From: a virus
DNA length: 29,838 nucleotides
Strand: one strand, 5' to 3'
Virus record (IMG/VR): IMGVR_UViG_3300028925_007938
Span: 1-29,838 of that record
Position numbers and translations under genes: made by a program. The first letter of the stretch is position 1, and each line of letters begins with the position of its first letter. Shown here in pieces: positions 19,702 through 29,580 of this stretch. Below the pieces are notes generated by a model that searched no databases, was not told where the DNA came from, and was given only the letters and a program-made list of their open reading frames with translations.

Positions 19702-22158
19702 ATGGCTAGAGCTAGAATACACCAAGGCAATTTTCTAAGAGGAGAATTGTCTCCTAATATATTATCTCGTATAGACCTTGAGGCCTATAGAGGTGGCTTA
19801 AAAAAAGCACGCAACGTAATTCCAATAAACCAGGGGGGAGTAGAACGTAGAAGTGGTACAGCTTTTCGTGCAAACTTAGGTGCAGCTTCAAGATTAGAAC
19901 CTTTTATATTCAACTTAGGTCAAGAGTATATATTTGCATTTCAAAATACTGCCCTTAAAATTTACTCTACAAATGGTACATTGCTACAAACAATAACTAG
20001 TTGTGTTTGGGAAACTGCTGATTTGTTTGAAATGGATATAGCTCAAACAGGAGACACAATGATTATTGTGCATGAAAACTTTACTCCGCAAGTTATAACA
20101 AGAACAGGAGCTACTTCGTTTGTTAAGAGTGCTTTTGGTTTTGACGAAAGTATAAATGGAGAAAAAGTTTATCAACCTTATTTTAAGTTTGCAGAGAACA
20201 CAGTTACCTTAGACATTAACCAAACAGCCAAAGGTAACACTAGCGTAACTTGCGTAACTTCAGCAAATTATTTTACAAATGCTTATGTTGGTATGAGACT
20301 TAGGTATCATGGAGTAGAGTTATTAATTACAGCATACACTAACGCTACAACTGTAACGGCAACATTAAAAGGCGAAGTTTTAATTGAATTAGATGATGAC
20401 CCTTTTAAAACAACTCAAGGCTCAGGGGTAGTGGAAGTTACCATGGTCGCACATGGTTTTTCTACTGGAGCAAGCGTTGTATTATCAGGAGCAGAAGATA
20501 TTAATAATTCTTCTGGAGCTGGTATAGCAGTTGCTAATCTTAATGGTACACATACTATTACTGTAACAGACGATAATCACTTTACATTTGTAGCGGGAAG
20601 TTCTGACACAGCTACGGAATCTTTAGACGGAGGTGGAGTGAATGTTAAACTTTCAGGACACCCACCTACACATAACTGGGACGAACAAGTTATTTCTTCT
20701 GTAAACGGATTCCCTCAAACAGTAACTTTCCATGAACAAAGGTTATACTTTGGTGGAGTTACAGCTTTGCCAGATGGAATACAAGGAAGTAAGATAGGTT
20801 TCTTTAATAACTTTGATGTTGGAGAAGGAGCAGACGATGATTCTATACAAATACAAATTGGCTCAGATCAGATTAATGAGATAAGGCATTTGATATCAGG
20901 TAAGAATATACAGATATTAACAAGTACTGGAGAGTTCTATTTAAAACCACCTGTCTCTCAACCTGTTACTCCTACTGATATTAGAATTATACAGCAGTCT
21001 ACTTTTGGTACTCAGTTAAAATGTAAGCCAAGGCAGTTTGATGGTGCTACTATTTTTATACAAAATAACGGCAAGACTGTTAGAGAATATTTGTATTCAG
21101 AATCTGCTGAAGAATATAGTTCGCACAGTATTTCTCTTTTATCTAGTCATTTAATTGATACACCAGTAGACTCAGCGTTGCTAACATCTATGAACAACAG
21201 AACCGAACAGTTTTATTTTTTAGTAAATGCAGACGGAACTATGGCAGTATTCCTTTCCCAAAGAGTAGAAAAAATAGCAGGCTGGTTACAATGGAATACA
21301 GATGGATTGTACGAATCTGTTGCGTGTACAACAACAGGAATATACGCAGCAGTTAATAGAACAATTAATGGTAGCACTGTTTATGCCCTGGAACAATTTG
21401 CTGACAATGCTTTTGACTTACCTACAGACTACACAGAAACAAAAACATTATCAGGTTCTTACCAACCACATGGAGCTCCTGCTGTTAAGACAACATTTTC
21501 TTCTACTACAACATTCATTGGAGATGGATTTACTAACGCTCCTAGTGTTGGGGAAACATTCCAATTTGCAGGAAGTGGAACAGTGTATACTATTAACTCT
21601 GTTAATGCTACAGGTGGCTCAGGAGAATATACTATTGTTCTTAATGTTGTTGCCTCGCAATCGGCAAACGCTACTATGGTTTTCTTAACAAGCAAAGTAT
21701 TTACAGGGCTAACAAATCATGCAACTAAAGTTGTTCATGCAACTTCAGGAAGTGAAGAAGGTAGCCCTGTTTATTATTATGGTAGTGGAACAGTTAACGC
21801 TAGTGGCGTTTTACTTTTACCAACAGCTACTGCTGGAGCAGATTTTGGTTTAGATTTTACTTTAGAGATGACAACACTTCCAATAGATGCAACTTTAGAA
21901 AACAATCAATTAGCTGGATTGCCTAGAAAGATTGGCAAAAGTATAGTAGAATTATCTGAAACTTATAATATGCAAGTTAATTCAAATGATGTTATATTCG
22001 CTGAAACAACTTTAAATACTTCTAATGGATTGACAAGCTTTACAGGAAGAAAAGAAGTTTATATTCTAGGTTATAGTTTAGAGCCTATTGTAACTATAAC
22101 ACAAACAACCCCATTACCTATGAGAGTACTGGGAATAACTACGGAGATTTTTTACTAA
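19702..22158 (+). CDS. Tail tubular protein B (gp12-like nozzle)
   Basis: The 818-residue product starts with the gp12 hallmark: a GNFLRGELSPNILSRIDLEA segment, then YRGGLKKARNVIPINQGGVE and RRSGTAF. The body is beta-rich, with the RLYFGG and QILTSTGEFYL propeller strands typical of the nozzle. Two Gly/Thr-rich inserts (about residues 240-315 and 590-670) resemble the FCCH-like beta domains often inserted in marine gp12 proteins; the first has GFSTGASVVLSGAEDINNSS. Six copies would form the tail tip that opens on host contact. It is close to T7 gp12 (794) in length. Confidence 0.92.
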   Translation: MARARIHQGNFLRGELSPNILSRIDLEAYRGGLKKARNVIPINQGGVERRSGTAFRANLGAASRLEPFIFNLGQEYIFAFQNTALKIYSTNGTLLQTITSCVWETADLFEMDIAQTGDTMIIVHENFTPQVITRTGATSFVKSAFGFDESINGEKVYQPYFKFAENTVTLDINQTAKGNTSVTCVTSANYFTNAYVGMRLRYHGVELLITAYTNATTVTATLKGEVLIELDDDPFKTTQGSGVVEVTMVAHGFSTGASVVLSGAEDINNSSGAGIAVANLNGTHTITVTDDNHFTFVAGSSDTATESLDGGGVNVKLSGHPPTHNWDEQVISSVNGFPQTVTFHEQRLYFGGVTALPDGIQGSKIGFFNNFDVGEGADDDSIQIQIGSDQINEIRHLISGKNIQILTSTGEFYLKPPVSQPVTPTDIRIIQQSTFGTQLKCKPRQFDGATIFIQNNGKTVREYLYSESAEEYSSHSISLLSSHLIDTPVDSALLTSMNNRTEQFYFLVNADGTMAVFLSQRVEKIAGWLQWNTDGLYESVACTTTGIYAAVNRTINGSTVYALEQFADNAFDLPTDYTETKTLSGSYQPHGAPAVKTTFSSTTTFIGDGFTNAPSVGETFQFAGSGTVYTINSVNATGGSGEYTIVLNVVASQSANATMVFLTSKVFTGLTNHATKVVHATSGSEEGSPVYYYGSGTVNASGVLLLPTATAGADFGLDFTLEMTTLPIDATLENNQLAGLPRKIGKSIVELSETYNMQVNSNDVIFAETTLNTSNGLTSFTGRKEVYILGYSLEPIVTITQTTPLPMRVLGITTEIFY

Positions 22159-22685
22159 TGTGTCCAGCAACAATCACAGCAATATCAGGTGCAGCAAGTG
22201 CTTCTTCTGGTATGCAAATTTTAGGGGCAGTAAGCATGCTTGGGCAAGGTATATCAACAATGGCCTCTGTTAATGCACAAAAACAATCTATGCAATATCA
22301 ACAGATGCAAGCAAGAATGGAAGAACGCCAGTACAAATCTCAAGCTGAGGCAGAAACATTGCAAGCAAGACAACAACAGCTTGATAGAAAAAAATCTTAT
22401 TTAAGCCAGCTTTCAACTAACAGGGCTTTAATGTCAAGTTCTGGTATTGAAATGGATTCCTCAAGCTATAGAGCATTTTTAAAAGCTAATGAAAAGACAG
22501 CTAAAAAAGATATTAATGCTATAGGTTTAATGGGTGCAGAAGCTAGGTTAAGTAAATTAAGAGATGCACAGCAATCTGCTATGACTGGTAGAGCTGCAAA
22601 AGCTAATTACCAATCAGGTGTAGCGACTACTGTAGGCAGGTCTTTGTTGAGTGGTGCTAGTATATACAATGAATTTAAAAGTTGA
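22158..22685 (+). CDS. Internal virion protein B (gp14-like)
   Basis: The 175-residue product has a hydrophobic Gly/Ala/Ser-rich N-terminus (TAISGAASASSGMQILGAVS), then a long Gln/Glu/Arg-rich helix and a motif NRALMSSSGIEMDSSSYRAF. This is the order in T7 gp14-type proteins, which form the outer-membrane pore during DNA ejection. Length is close to T7 gp14 (196). It overlaps the nozzle gene by one base (TAATG) and precedes the gp15-like gene, the standard order. Confidence 0.88.
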   Translation: MCPATITAISGAASASSGMQILGAVSMLGQGISTMASVNAQKQSMQYQQMQARMEERQYKSQAEAETLQARQQQLDRKKSYLSQLSTNRALMSSSGIEMDSSSYRAFLKANEKTAKKDINAIGLMGAEARLSKLRDAQQSAMTGRAAKANYQSGVATTVGRSLLSGASIYNEFKS

Positions 22686-22698
22686 ATAGGAATAAAAG

Positions 22699-24996
22699 AT
22701 GGCTCTAAAACCAGAAAAAAAACAAATTAACTATCAATCGCAAATTGGTGTAACTCGTGCTAGAGGTTTTGAATCTATGGCAAATGCTAGCCAAAGGTCA
22801 GCAAATGTTTTAGATGGTCTTACTGAAGCTTATTCAGCAAGAGCTTTAAAACATATTCAAGACACAGGCAAAAAAATAGGAGAAGAAGCTGGTGAAAACG
22901 CACAGTTCATAGATAGTTCTGTTTCTTATCTTAACGATGATGGAGAAAGCCAAACTATTGAAAGAAGAGTTCCTTTAGAAAAAATAGACACAAATCTTGT
23001 TAGTGTGCAGGAAGCTTATGACGATGTAATAGCAAAGCGATATGTTAATGAAAACATCAACGTAATTAATGGTTTTTTAATTGAAGAAAGAATTAACGCT
23101 GTAATGAGCAACTCTTCTGCAAAAGATTATATGGTTATAGCTGATGATAAATTAAACGCAATATTAGATTCTGGATTACCTCCTTCTGTAAGGTCATTGT
23201 TAGAAACTAAAGCCCGAAGCACAATACAAGAACATGGCTATGTTGTAGAAATGAATTACCAAAAACACGTTGAGTCGGTAGTAAATAATGCAGATAGTGT
23301 TGTTATTGAGAAATTATTTTTAAGTGCTTTAAACGGAGAGCCAGTTGATTTAACTGAAGTAGACGATCTTAAAGGCAGTGACGTCCGAGCAACAACTGTA
23401 AAAGTAATTAAAAGTAAAATAAACTCAGCAAAATGGGTAGGAGAATTAATAAGTAATTCTTCTATTAAAGATTTAAGCAAAGCATCTCTTGCTGATGTTC
23501 AAGGTTCTATAAAAGATTTAACTGCTATGGGGCTTTTACTTAACTTACAAACTAAAAAAATAACTTTAAACAATGGAACGATTGTAACAAGTGAAGATGT
23601 AATGAGTAACGTTTTAAGTAATGATTATAGAAATGAAATAATAACACAAATAAATAAAACAAGAGAATCTATGAATCAATACTCCTTACAGCTTCAAAAA
23701 AAAACAGTAAGCAATAATATATTGGGTGCAGCTATTGCTGGAGGGCCAAATGCACTTTTGTCTTTAGATAATAGTACAATAGAAAAATCCTACTTAATTT
23801 TAAAAGATAGTGCAGATTTTATAAAATACGTAAATGATACGTTACCAAAAGAAAGTCGACCAGTTGATGGGAAATTATCTGATACGCAAAAACAAGTTGC
23901 TTTCTATACGTTAACAGGAAAAGTTTCCGAAGGAACATCTAATACGCTTAACAATTTAGTAAGCAATCGCGATTACGAAAGTCTTCTTAAAAACTATTCT
24001 CGTTGGCCTTCTGTTTTAACAAAACCATTATTTGATAATAGAACTGGTGAGTATAAAGAAATGTTGTCTGGTTTAAACGTAGACAAAAGAACAAAAGAAG
24101 TTTTACAAACTATACGAAGAAGAAATTCAGTAGGACGTAGCATTGAAAGCACTGTAAATTTTTTAAAAATGCAAGACAATCATCGTAATGATTCCGCAGT
24201 AAGGTCGTTTGGAGACATTATAGCAGAACAAAAGAATACTGATATTAACACTATAACAAAAGTAAATAGTTTAGTGCTAGACAGAATTTATAAAGAAATA
24301 GGCGTAGCAGGAGATATTAACTATGACTTTGTTACAGTTATTATGAATGATTTTAAACAAAGAATAAGGCAAGAAGGTTTTCAAGAGGCCCCAAATAAAG
24401 GATACATTGATGACATTGCTAAAGATGTCATTGAATTAAGTTACAACAGTAAAGATAACGACAGACTAATGTACGGAAAATCTATTATTGGTGTAAACAC
24501 TATGGCTGGGTTTAGCAATATGAAAAAAAAAGATAAAGGCGAAAGTTTTGTTTTATATCCTGTTGAAGGTTTGTATAGAGTGCCTGGTGATAAAAAAGCA
24601 CAATGGACTCACCCTTTAATTTTAGATGCTGCAAAACAATCTTCCTTAGCTGATGCACTCAGAGCTGAGAATCAAAACGTTAATAAATTATTTACATTAG
24701 GAGAAGAAGGCACTATTAGTATATCTCCTATCAAAGGAATTTACCCTCCTCTTTATCATATGTTTTATGAAGATGAAATTAATGGCAAGCAATATTTAGA
24801 AGACGATAACAAAAGAATTTTAGCAATTAGTTTTGAAGCTCCATTTCTAGAAAAAATGAAAGAGGCAATAGGAAAAGAAAAACAAAAAGAACACGATAAT
24901 TTAATTAAGGCAAAAAAACGCTTTGGGGATAAAGACGCAAGAAAAGCTGGGAAAGATTTGGTTAACAGTCTTTACCACAGAGGAAACCTAATGTAA
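22699..24996 (+). CDS. Internal virion protein C (gp15-like)
   Basis: The 765-residue mostly helical protein begins INYQSQIGVTRARGFESMAN, with the R-x-F/S-E-S-M-A motif common to gp15-type ejection proteins. It continues with long charged helices and no catalytic motifs. The T7 equivalent (747 residues) forms the periplasmic tube with gp16. Length and placement between gp14-like and gp16-like genes support the call more strongly than sequence, which is fast-evolving in this family. It joins the next gene by a TAATG overlap. Confidence 0.85.
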   Translation: MALKPEKKQINYQSQIGVTRARGFESMANASQRSANVLDGLTEAYSARALKHIQDTGKKIGEEAGENAQFIDSSVSYLNDDGESQTIERRVPLEKIDTNLVSVQEAYDDVIAKRYVNENINVINGFLIEERINAVMSNSSAKDYMVIADDKLNAILDSGLPPSVRSLLETKARSTIQEHGYVVEMNYQKHVESVVNNADSVVIEKLFLSALNGEPVDLTEVDDLKGSDVRATTVKVIKSKINSAKWVGELISNSSIKDLSKASLADVQGSIKDLTAMGLLLNLQTKKITLNNGTIVTSEDVMSNVLSNDYRNEIITQINKTRESMNQYSLQLQKKTVSNNILGAAIAGGPNALLSLDNSTIEKSYLILKDSADFIKYVNDTLPKESRPVDGKLSDTQKQVAFYTLTGKVSEGTSNTLNNLVSNRDYESLLKNYSRWPSVLTKPLFDNRTGEYKEMLSGLNVDKRTKEVLQTIRRRNSVGRSIESTVNFLKMQDNHRNDSAVRSFGDIIAEQKNTDINTITKVNSLVLDRIYKEIGVAGDINYDFVTVIMNDFKQRIRQEGFQEAPNKGYIDDIAKDVIELSYNSKDNDRLMYGKSIIGVNTMAGFSNMKKKDKGESFVLYPVEGLYRVPGDKKAQWTHPLILDAAKQSSLADALRAENQNVNKLFTLGEEGTISISPIKGIYPPLYHMFYEDEINGKQYLEDDNKRILAISFEAPFLEKMKEAIGKEKQKEHDNLIKAKKRFGDKDARKAGKDLVNSLYHRGNLM

Positions 24997-27900
24997 TGGC
25001 TATTAAAAAAGAAGACTCTATAATACAAAACATTGGGTTTAACGAAGCTAATCAAATTAATCTTTCTGATGGAAACTTTAATCAATTACAAGAGTCTTTA
25101 AGTCTTTTGCAAAACCATGACTTTGGCTGGAAAAGTGATTTTAAAGACGAAATTGGTTTAAATGTAGGAGGTTTGGTTTATAACATTCTTAGAGACAATC
25201 CCCAATACGAAGACCCTGATTCAAGTTACGACCCTTTTTCTGAAGAAAACAGAGAAGGCTTTGAAGCTTATGATTTAGAAATGATTGACGTTCAAAATGA
25301 ATTGCAACATGAGGCAGTAAAACATAGAATTAGAGAGCTAGAGAGATCAAGAACTAGGCTTGGAAATAGTGCAAGACATTGGACTCCTATGCTAGCTTCT
25401 TTGATGACTGACCCTATTAGTTATTCACCAGTTCCTTTTGCTAAAGGACTTACTATTGGAGGTAGACTACTTAGAGGAGCTTTAATAGGAGGCGGTGTAG
25501 TTGCTACCACAGAACCTTTGCGTTTAAGTTTAGACCCAACAGGTACTAAAGCAGAATCTGTTATGATTATATCTTCAGCGGCTTTGATAGGAGGCCTTTT
25601 AAGCGGTGGGTTTGGTGCAAGAGTGTCAACAAAAATGTTTGGAAAAACTTCTCCTACAACAGGGAAAGCTTATGAGTTTGTAAAAGATAGCAAAAACGCA
25701 GCAAAACAAGCAAAGAAAGACTTAGGAGAAAAATATTTTCAAGCATGGGAATACTATGAAGGAAAAGGTAAAGATTTTTCAGACATTTTTGAAAAAAAAG
25801 GGATACCTTATGATGGCAAAAGAATATCTTATACTAAAGACGGAACAACAGTTTATAAAAGTGTTGGCAATAACGCTAAAGGAGAGGTTAAATATGGCAA
25901 TAAAATAATTTACAATGTAAATAACGATCTTTTGTATGAAATAGTGCTAATAGACAAACCTGGTGGAATTGTAATAAACAAAAATAAAACAAACGAACTA
26001 ACTCGTCTTTATTATAGGGATACAGAGGTTGACGGAACTTTTATATCTTTCGAAAAATTTGAAAAAGACTTTAAAATAGCATCTAAGAGCAATAAAACTA
26101 TAACAAAAAAAAAGTTGCAATCTACTTACAATGAACTTTACCCAAAAGGAAAATCTCCAACAACAAAAATAGAATACAATAGTCGTGCAATACAAGAACT
26201 ATATGATAGTGGAGATTATTTAAAATCCCCTGTAAAAGGTGCAGACGATTTGCCTGGATTTATAATGCAAGACTACCCAAGTAATGTTAGTCAACCTATA
26301 TTTAACAGCTCTGATGATTTAACTTCTTTCCTTATTAAAAAACAGTTGTTAAAAGAAGTTTACTACCCTAGAAACGCAACTAAAGCAAATGCTTTCCAAG
26401 TAGATGATTTAAAAAAATTAAACGACATTGAGTACGAAAATAAAATTAATAAACTTGCTATCGAACAGTTGTTGGTAGAGTCTACAGTTAACAGAGAAGT
26501 TGATGGAGCGGCTCTTTTAACTTGGTTTAAGAAATCAACAACTCAAGAAGGATTTGCTGTTCACGCATTTAAAGATAATATAAAAGGTGCAATGGATTAC
26601 GAAAGATTTTTCGGAAATGCTAGTACAGGAGTAATAGCTAATCATAGTGGTGTGGCAACACAACAATCTGCTGTCCAAAATTATATGATAAATTATGCCG
26701 CTAAAACAAAAAAGCTACAAAAAGAATTAAATGCAGACTATAACATCTATATAGGAGGAGTTAGTAACGCAAAAGAAAAAGGCTTATTGGGAGCAGATGT
26801 ACAAACTTACTTAACAGATGTTAAAAACTTTGGAAGTCGACTTCCAAATAAAATAATGAAGAAACAAAACGAAACAACAAGAGATGAGTTTCATGAAATG
26901 GTAGGTAAATATATTATAGACCCAGAATCTATGCCAGACGTTCACCCAAGTATAGCTCAAGCATCTATTAGAGCAAGAAAACATTTCGGAGATATGCACA
27001 GAGAATCTGAAAAACTTGGTATGTACCAAAGCCAAGATACTATAAAACAAAAACTTGTTAAATCTCTTGAAATACAAGAACAAGCGTTCGATGCTATAAG
27101 TTTGTTAGAAAAAGAAACTGTTAAAAACGGCAAGCTTACAAAAAAAAATAAACTTAAAATGGAATTAATACAAGATGTATTGTTTACAGAAATGCAGTTG
27201 TATGGAGACATTGAAAACATAGGATTGTTATTAGCAAAAGAAAAAAACACAGAAGTTGCAGCTTATGTTCGTGACCCTAATTTTTTTCCTAGAAACTATG
27301 ATTTAAAAAAAATTGATGCAGACGAACCTAGGTTAAGAAAAATATTAACCGATCACTTCTATGCAGAAAAAATAAAATCTGAAGCTAATCAATTTAATTA
27401 TATAAATCAAAAGTCTGGAGATTCATTAGACCCATTAGACATAGAAATTAACATACAAGGAAAGAAAATAAAAAGAGCTGATAAAAAAGCTGCACGAGGT
27501 TTGGATATAAAAGATATAGAAGCACGAGTTGAAGATTCTTTGAACAACATTAGATATGGTCAAATTGGTTTTCTTGATGGGGAAGATGTTTTAGGATTAG
27601 GTCGCAGGTTAAAAGAAGGAGACCCCCTTGCTAAGAGTAAAAAATATTTTTATACCAGCAAACAATTAAGACAAGCTTTTAAAGTAGAAAAAGAAAACAG
27701 AGCAAGCCTTATAGACAATGGTATGATACAGGCTACTGAGTCAGACATTAGCCCAGGAATGAGTTTAACAAGTGGGGCAAGGTCTTTGATAAGAAGAAAA
27801 GTTGATATACCCAACGTATTAATTCAAGATTTTTTGGAATTAAACGTTTTAAAAGGAGTATTAAATTACACGCACAATTTGGGAAAACAAATTGAATTGA

Positions 27901-29516
27901 ATAAAGTTTTTGGTGATAATAATATGCACAGTTGGGTACAAAAAGAAAAAATAAGAATGGTTTTAGAATATGTAAACAACGAAAAAGATGCAATTAAATT
28001 ACAAAAATATATAGGTGCATTTGTTAATACAAAAGACAGCTTTCTTGGAGTTATGAATACAACCGACCCTTTTAGTTTATCAAGAAAAGTTACAAGTGTT
28101 GGTTTAAATTGGGCTAGTTTGGCGTACATGGGTAGCGTTGTTTTTAACGCTGCAACAGAATTTGGCAGACCTATGATGGTTCATGGTATAAGAAAAGTTT
28201 TTGGACAAGGGCTTTACAACATGGTAGCAAATCGCCAAACGCTTTGGCGTGAAGCACAGGCACAAGCACCTTGGGTATTTCAAGCTATAGACACAGTAAC
28301 TGAAAATTACAAAGGAAGGTATATGGAGAGTTTGCAAGCTGCTCCCGGCAACTCTAAAACTATTGGTGGGAAAGCTATAGATTCCGTTGCTAGAGCTTTT
28401 CAATGGGCCCAGAAACCTTTCTATAATTTAAACCTTCTTACGCCAATAACACAAATATTAAAAGACTTTACTACAGTTTTAAGTATTCATAGATTTATTG
28501 AGGACTCTTTAATTATAACTAGAGGAGTAGGACAACCTCACCCAACTAAAGCAAGAATGATTAAAAAAAAAGAATTTGTTAAAGCTGAATATATTTTAAA
28601 TACTTACGGCATAAATGCAAATAAAGCTAGGTTAATAAGTAGTATGCCTTTTACATTAGGTACAAAAGATAACCCTGGAGGAAATTTAATATTATCTAAC
28701 ATGCAAGATTGGCAATATGTTAAGAACGGAAATGTAGCAATCCAATCATTTAAAGCCGCAGTAGAGTCTGATGTTAACAGAACGATTGTTACTGCTGATG
28801 TTACTGATAAGCCTACTATGATGAGTGGAGTAATGGAATTTTCAAACCCAGCTATAAAAAAATTCTTATTAAATAATCGAGTTGCAAAATTAGCTTTAAA
28901 CGTAAATGAAACAACTACAGGAGTAAGAGTAACTAATAATTTTGCAATGTTAGCATATTCTTTTTTAACTTGGCCTTTGGCTGCTAACAATAAACTTCTT
29001 ATTTCTGCTGTACAAGGAAGAGATACAAACCCTATATTGGGAGCTACTGCTATTTTAGCTATGGCTTATGCTGCTGGCTACGCAAGAAATCCTTATGGTT
29101 GGGACTCTATGGATTTTGATGAAAAAATTTACGAAACAGTTGTAAGGTCAGGTATCACAGGTCTTTATGGAGATTTTGACAGAACCTTAGATGTAACAAC
29201 AAGAACTTTATTTGGCGATGATTCGGGAATAAGTATAAGGTCAGCCTTTGACATGGACCCAAGTTTTGGTGAAGAAGTAGAAGGGGGCGTTGTTGGTGCT
29301 TATAACTTAGGTAGAGGTATTGCTGGCCCTGCTGTGGATATGGTAGCAACATTAGCAGACATTTTCTTATTTGATAGCTTAACAGATGAAAACGCAAAAA
29401 AATCTGTTAGACGTCTTATACCTTTATCTAATCTTTGGGCTTTTAAATTAGGGGCCTTTCATTACGTTGACGAAGCTTACGATTGGACGGCAGAAAAATT
29501 AGTAGAAGGATTTTAA
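24996..29516 (+). CDS. Internal virion protein D (gp16-like)
   Basis: This is the largest gene in the window (1506 residues, close to T7 gp16 at 1318). Early on it contains a hydrophobic Gly/Ala-rich stretch (residues about 145-210, GGRLLRGALIGGGVVATTEP, then IISSAALIGGLLSGGF) that could cross the inner membrane. A second helical region near residues 1020-1060 reads RKVTSVGLNWASLAYMGSVV. T7 gp16 begins with a lytic transglycosylase domain; I see no such domain or its Glu-Ser-Gly motif here. The protein would be ejected into the host and pull DNA in. The C-terminus (MAYAAGYARNPYGWDSMDFD) is the best-conserved part of the family. Confidence 0.85.
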   Translation: MAIKKEDSIIQNIGFNEANQINLSDGNFNQLQESLSLLQNHDFGWKSDFKDEIGLNVGGLVYNILRDNPQYEDPDSSYDPFSEENREGFEAYDLEMIDVQNELQHEAVKHRIRELERSRTRLGNSARHWTPMLASLMTDPISYSPVPFAKGLTIGGRLLRGALIGGGVVATTEPLRLSLDPTGTKAESVMIISSAALIGGLLSGGFGARVSTKMFGKTSPTTGKAYEFVKDSKNAAKQAKKDLGEKYFQAWEYYEGKGKDFSDIFEKKGIPYDGKRISYTKDGTTVYKSVGNNAKGEVKYGNKIIYNVNNDLLYEIVLIDKPGGIVINKNKTNELTRLYYRDTEVDGTFISFEKFEKDFKIASKSNKTITKKKLQSTYNELYPKGKSPTTKIEYNSRAIQELYDSGDYLKSPVKGADDLPGFIMQDYPSNVSQPIFNSSDDLTSFLIKKQLLKEVYYPRNATKANAFQVDDLKKLNDIEYENKINKLAIEQLLVESTVNREVDGAALLTWFKKSTTQEGFAVHAFKDNIKGAMDYERFFGNASTGVIANHSGVATQQSAVQNYMINYAAKTKKLQKELNADYNIYIGGVSNAKEKGLLGADVQTYLTDVKNFGSRLPNKIMKKQNETTRDEFHEMVGKYIIDPESMPDVHPSIAQASIRARKHFGDMHRESEKLGMYQSQDTIKQKLVKSLEIQEQAFDAISLLEKETVKNGKLTKKNKLKMELIQDVLFTEMQLYGDIENIGLLLAKEKNTEVAAYVRDPNFFPRNYDLKKIDADEPRLRKILTDHFYAEKIKSEANQFNYINQKSGDSLDPLDIEINIQGKKIKRADKKAARGLDIKDIEARVEDSLNNIRYGQIGFLDGEDVLGLGRRLKEGDPLAKSKKYFYTSKQLRQAFKVEKENRASLIDNGMIQATESDISPGMSLTSGARSLIRRKVDIPNVLIQDFLELNVLKGVLNYTHNLGKQIELNKVFGDNNMHSWVQKEKIRMVLEYVNNEKDAIKLQKYIGAFVNTKDSFLGVMNTTDPFSLSRKVTSVGLNWASLAYMGSVVFNAATEFGRPMMVHGIRKVFGQGLYNMVANRQTLWREAQAQAPWVFQAIDTVTENYKGRYMESLQAAPGNSKTIGGKAIDSVARAFQWAQKPFYNLNLLTPITQILKDFTTVLSIHRFIEDSLIITRGVGQPHPTKARMIKKKEFVKAEYILNTYGINANKARLISSMPFTLGTKDNPGGNLILSNMQDWQYVKNGNVAIQSFKAAVESDVNRTIVTADVTDKPTMMSGVMEFSNPAIKKFLLNNRVAKLALNVNETTTGVRVTNNFAMLAYSFLTWPLAANNKLLISAVQGRDTNPILGATAILAMAYAAGYARNPYGWDSMDFDEKIYETVVRSGITGLYGDFDRTLDVTTRTLFGDDSGISIRSAFDMDPSFGEEVEGGVVGAYNLGRGIAGPAVDMVATLADIFLFDSLTDENAKKSVRRLIPLSNLWAFKLGAFHYVDEAYDWTAEKLVEGF

Positions 29517-29529
29517 ATATTTTTGAATG

Positions 29530-29558
29530 TTGTCAACAAAACAAATTAAGAGTATATA
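29530..29558 (+). promoter_or_regulatory. Candidate promoter of the tail-fibre gene
   Basis: TTGTCA (29530-29535), exactly 17 bases, then TATATA (29553-29558). It lies in the only gap between the gp16-like and tail-fibre genes, upstream of AAAGGAATA and the ATG at 29581. Confidence 0.55.
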
Positions 29559-29580
29559 TAGTTAAACAAAGGAATAGAAT

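Noticed and set aside
21302-21688. A 128-codon plus-strand frame inside the nozzle gene
   Set aside because: It is a +1-frame shadow rich in Leu and Gln within a gene whose own frame matches gp12 throughout.
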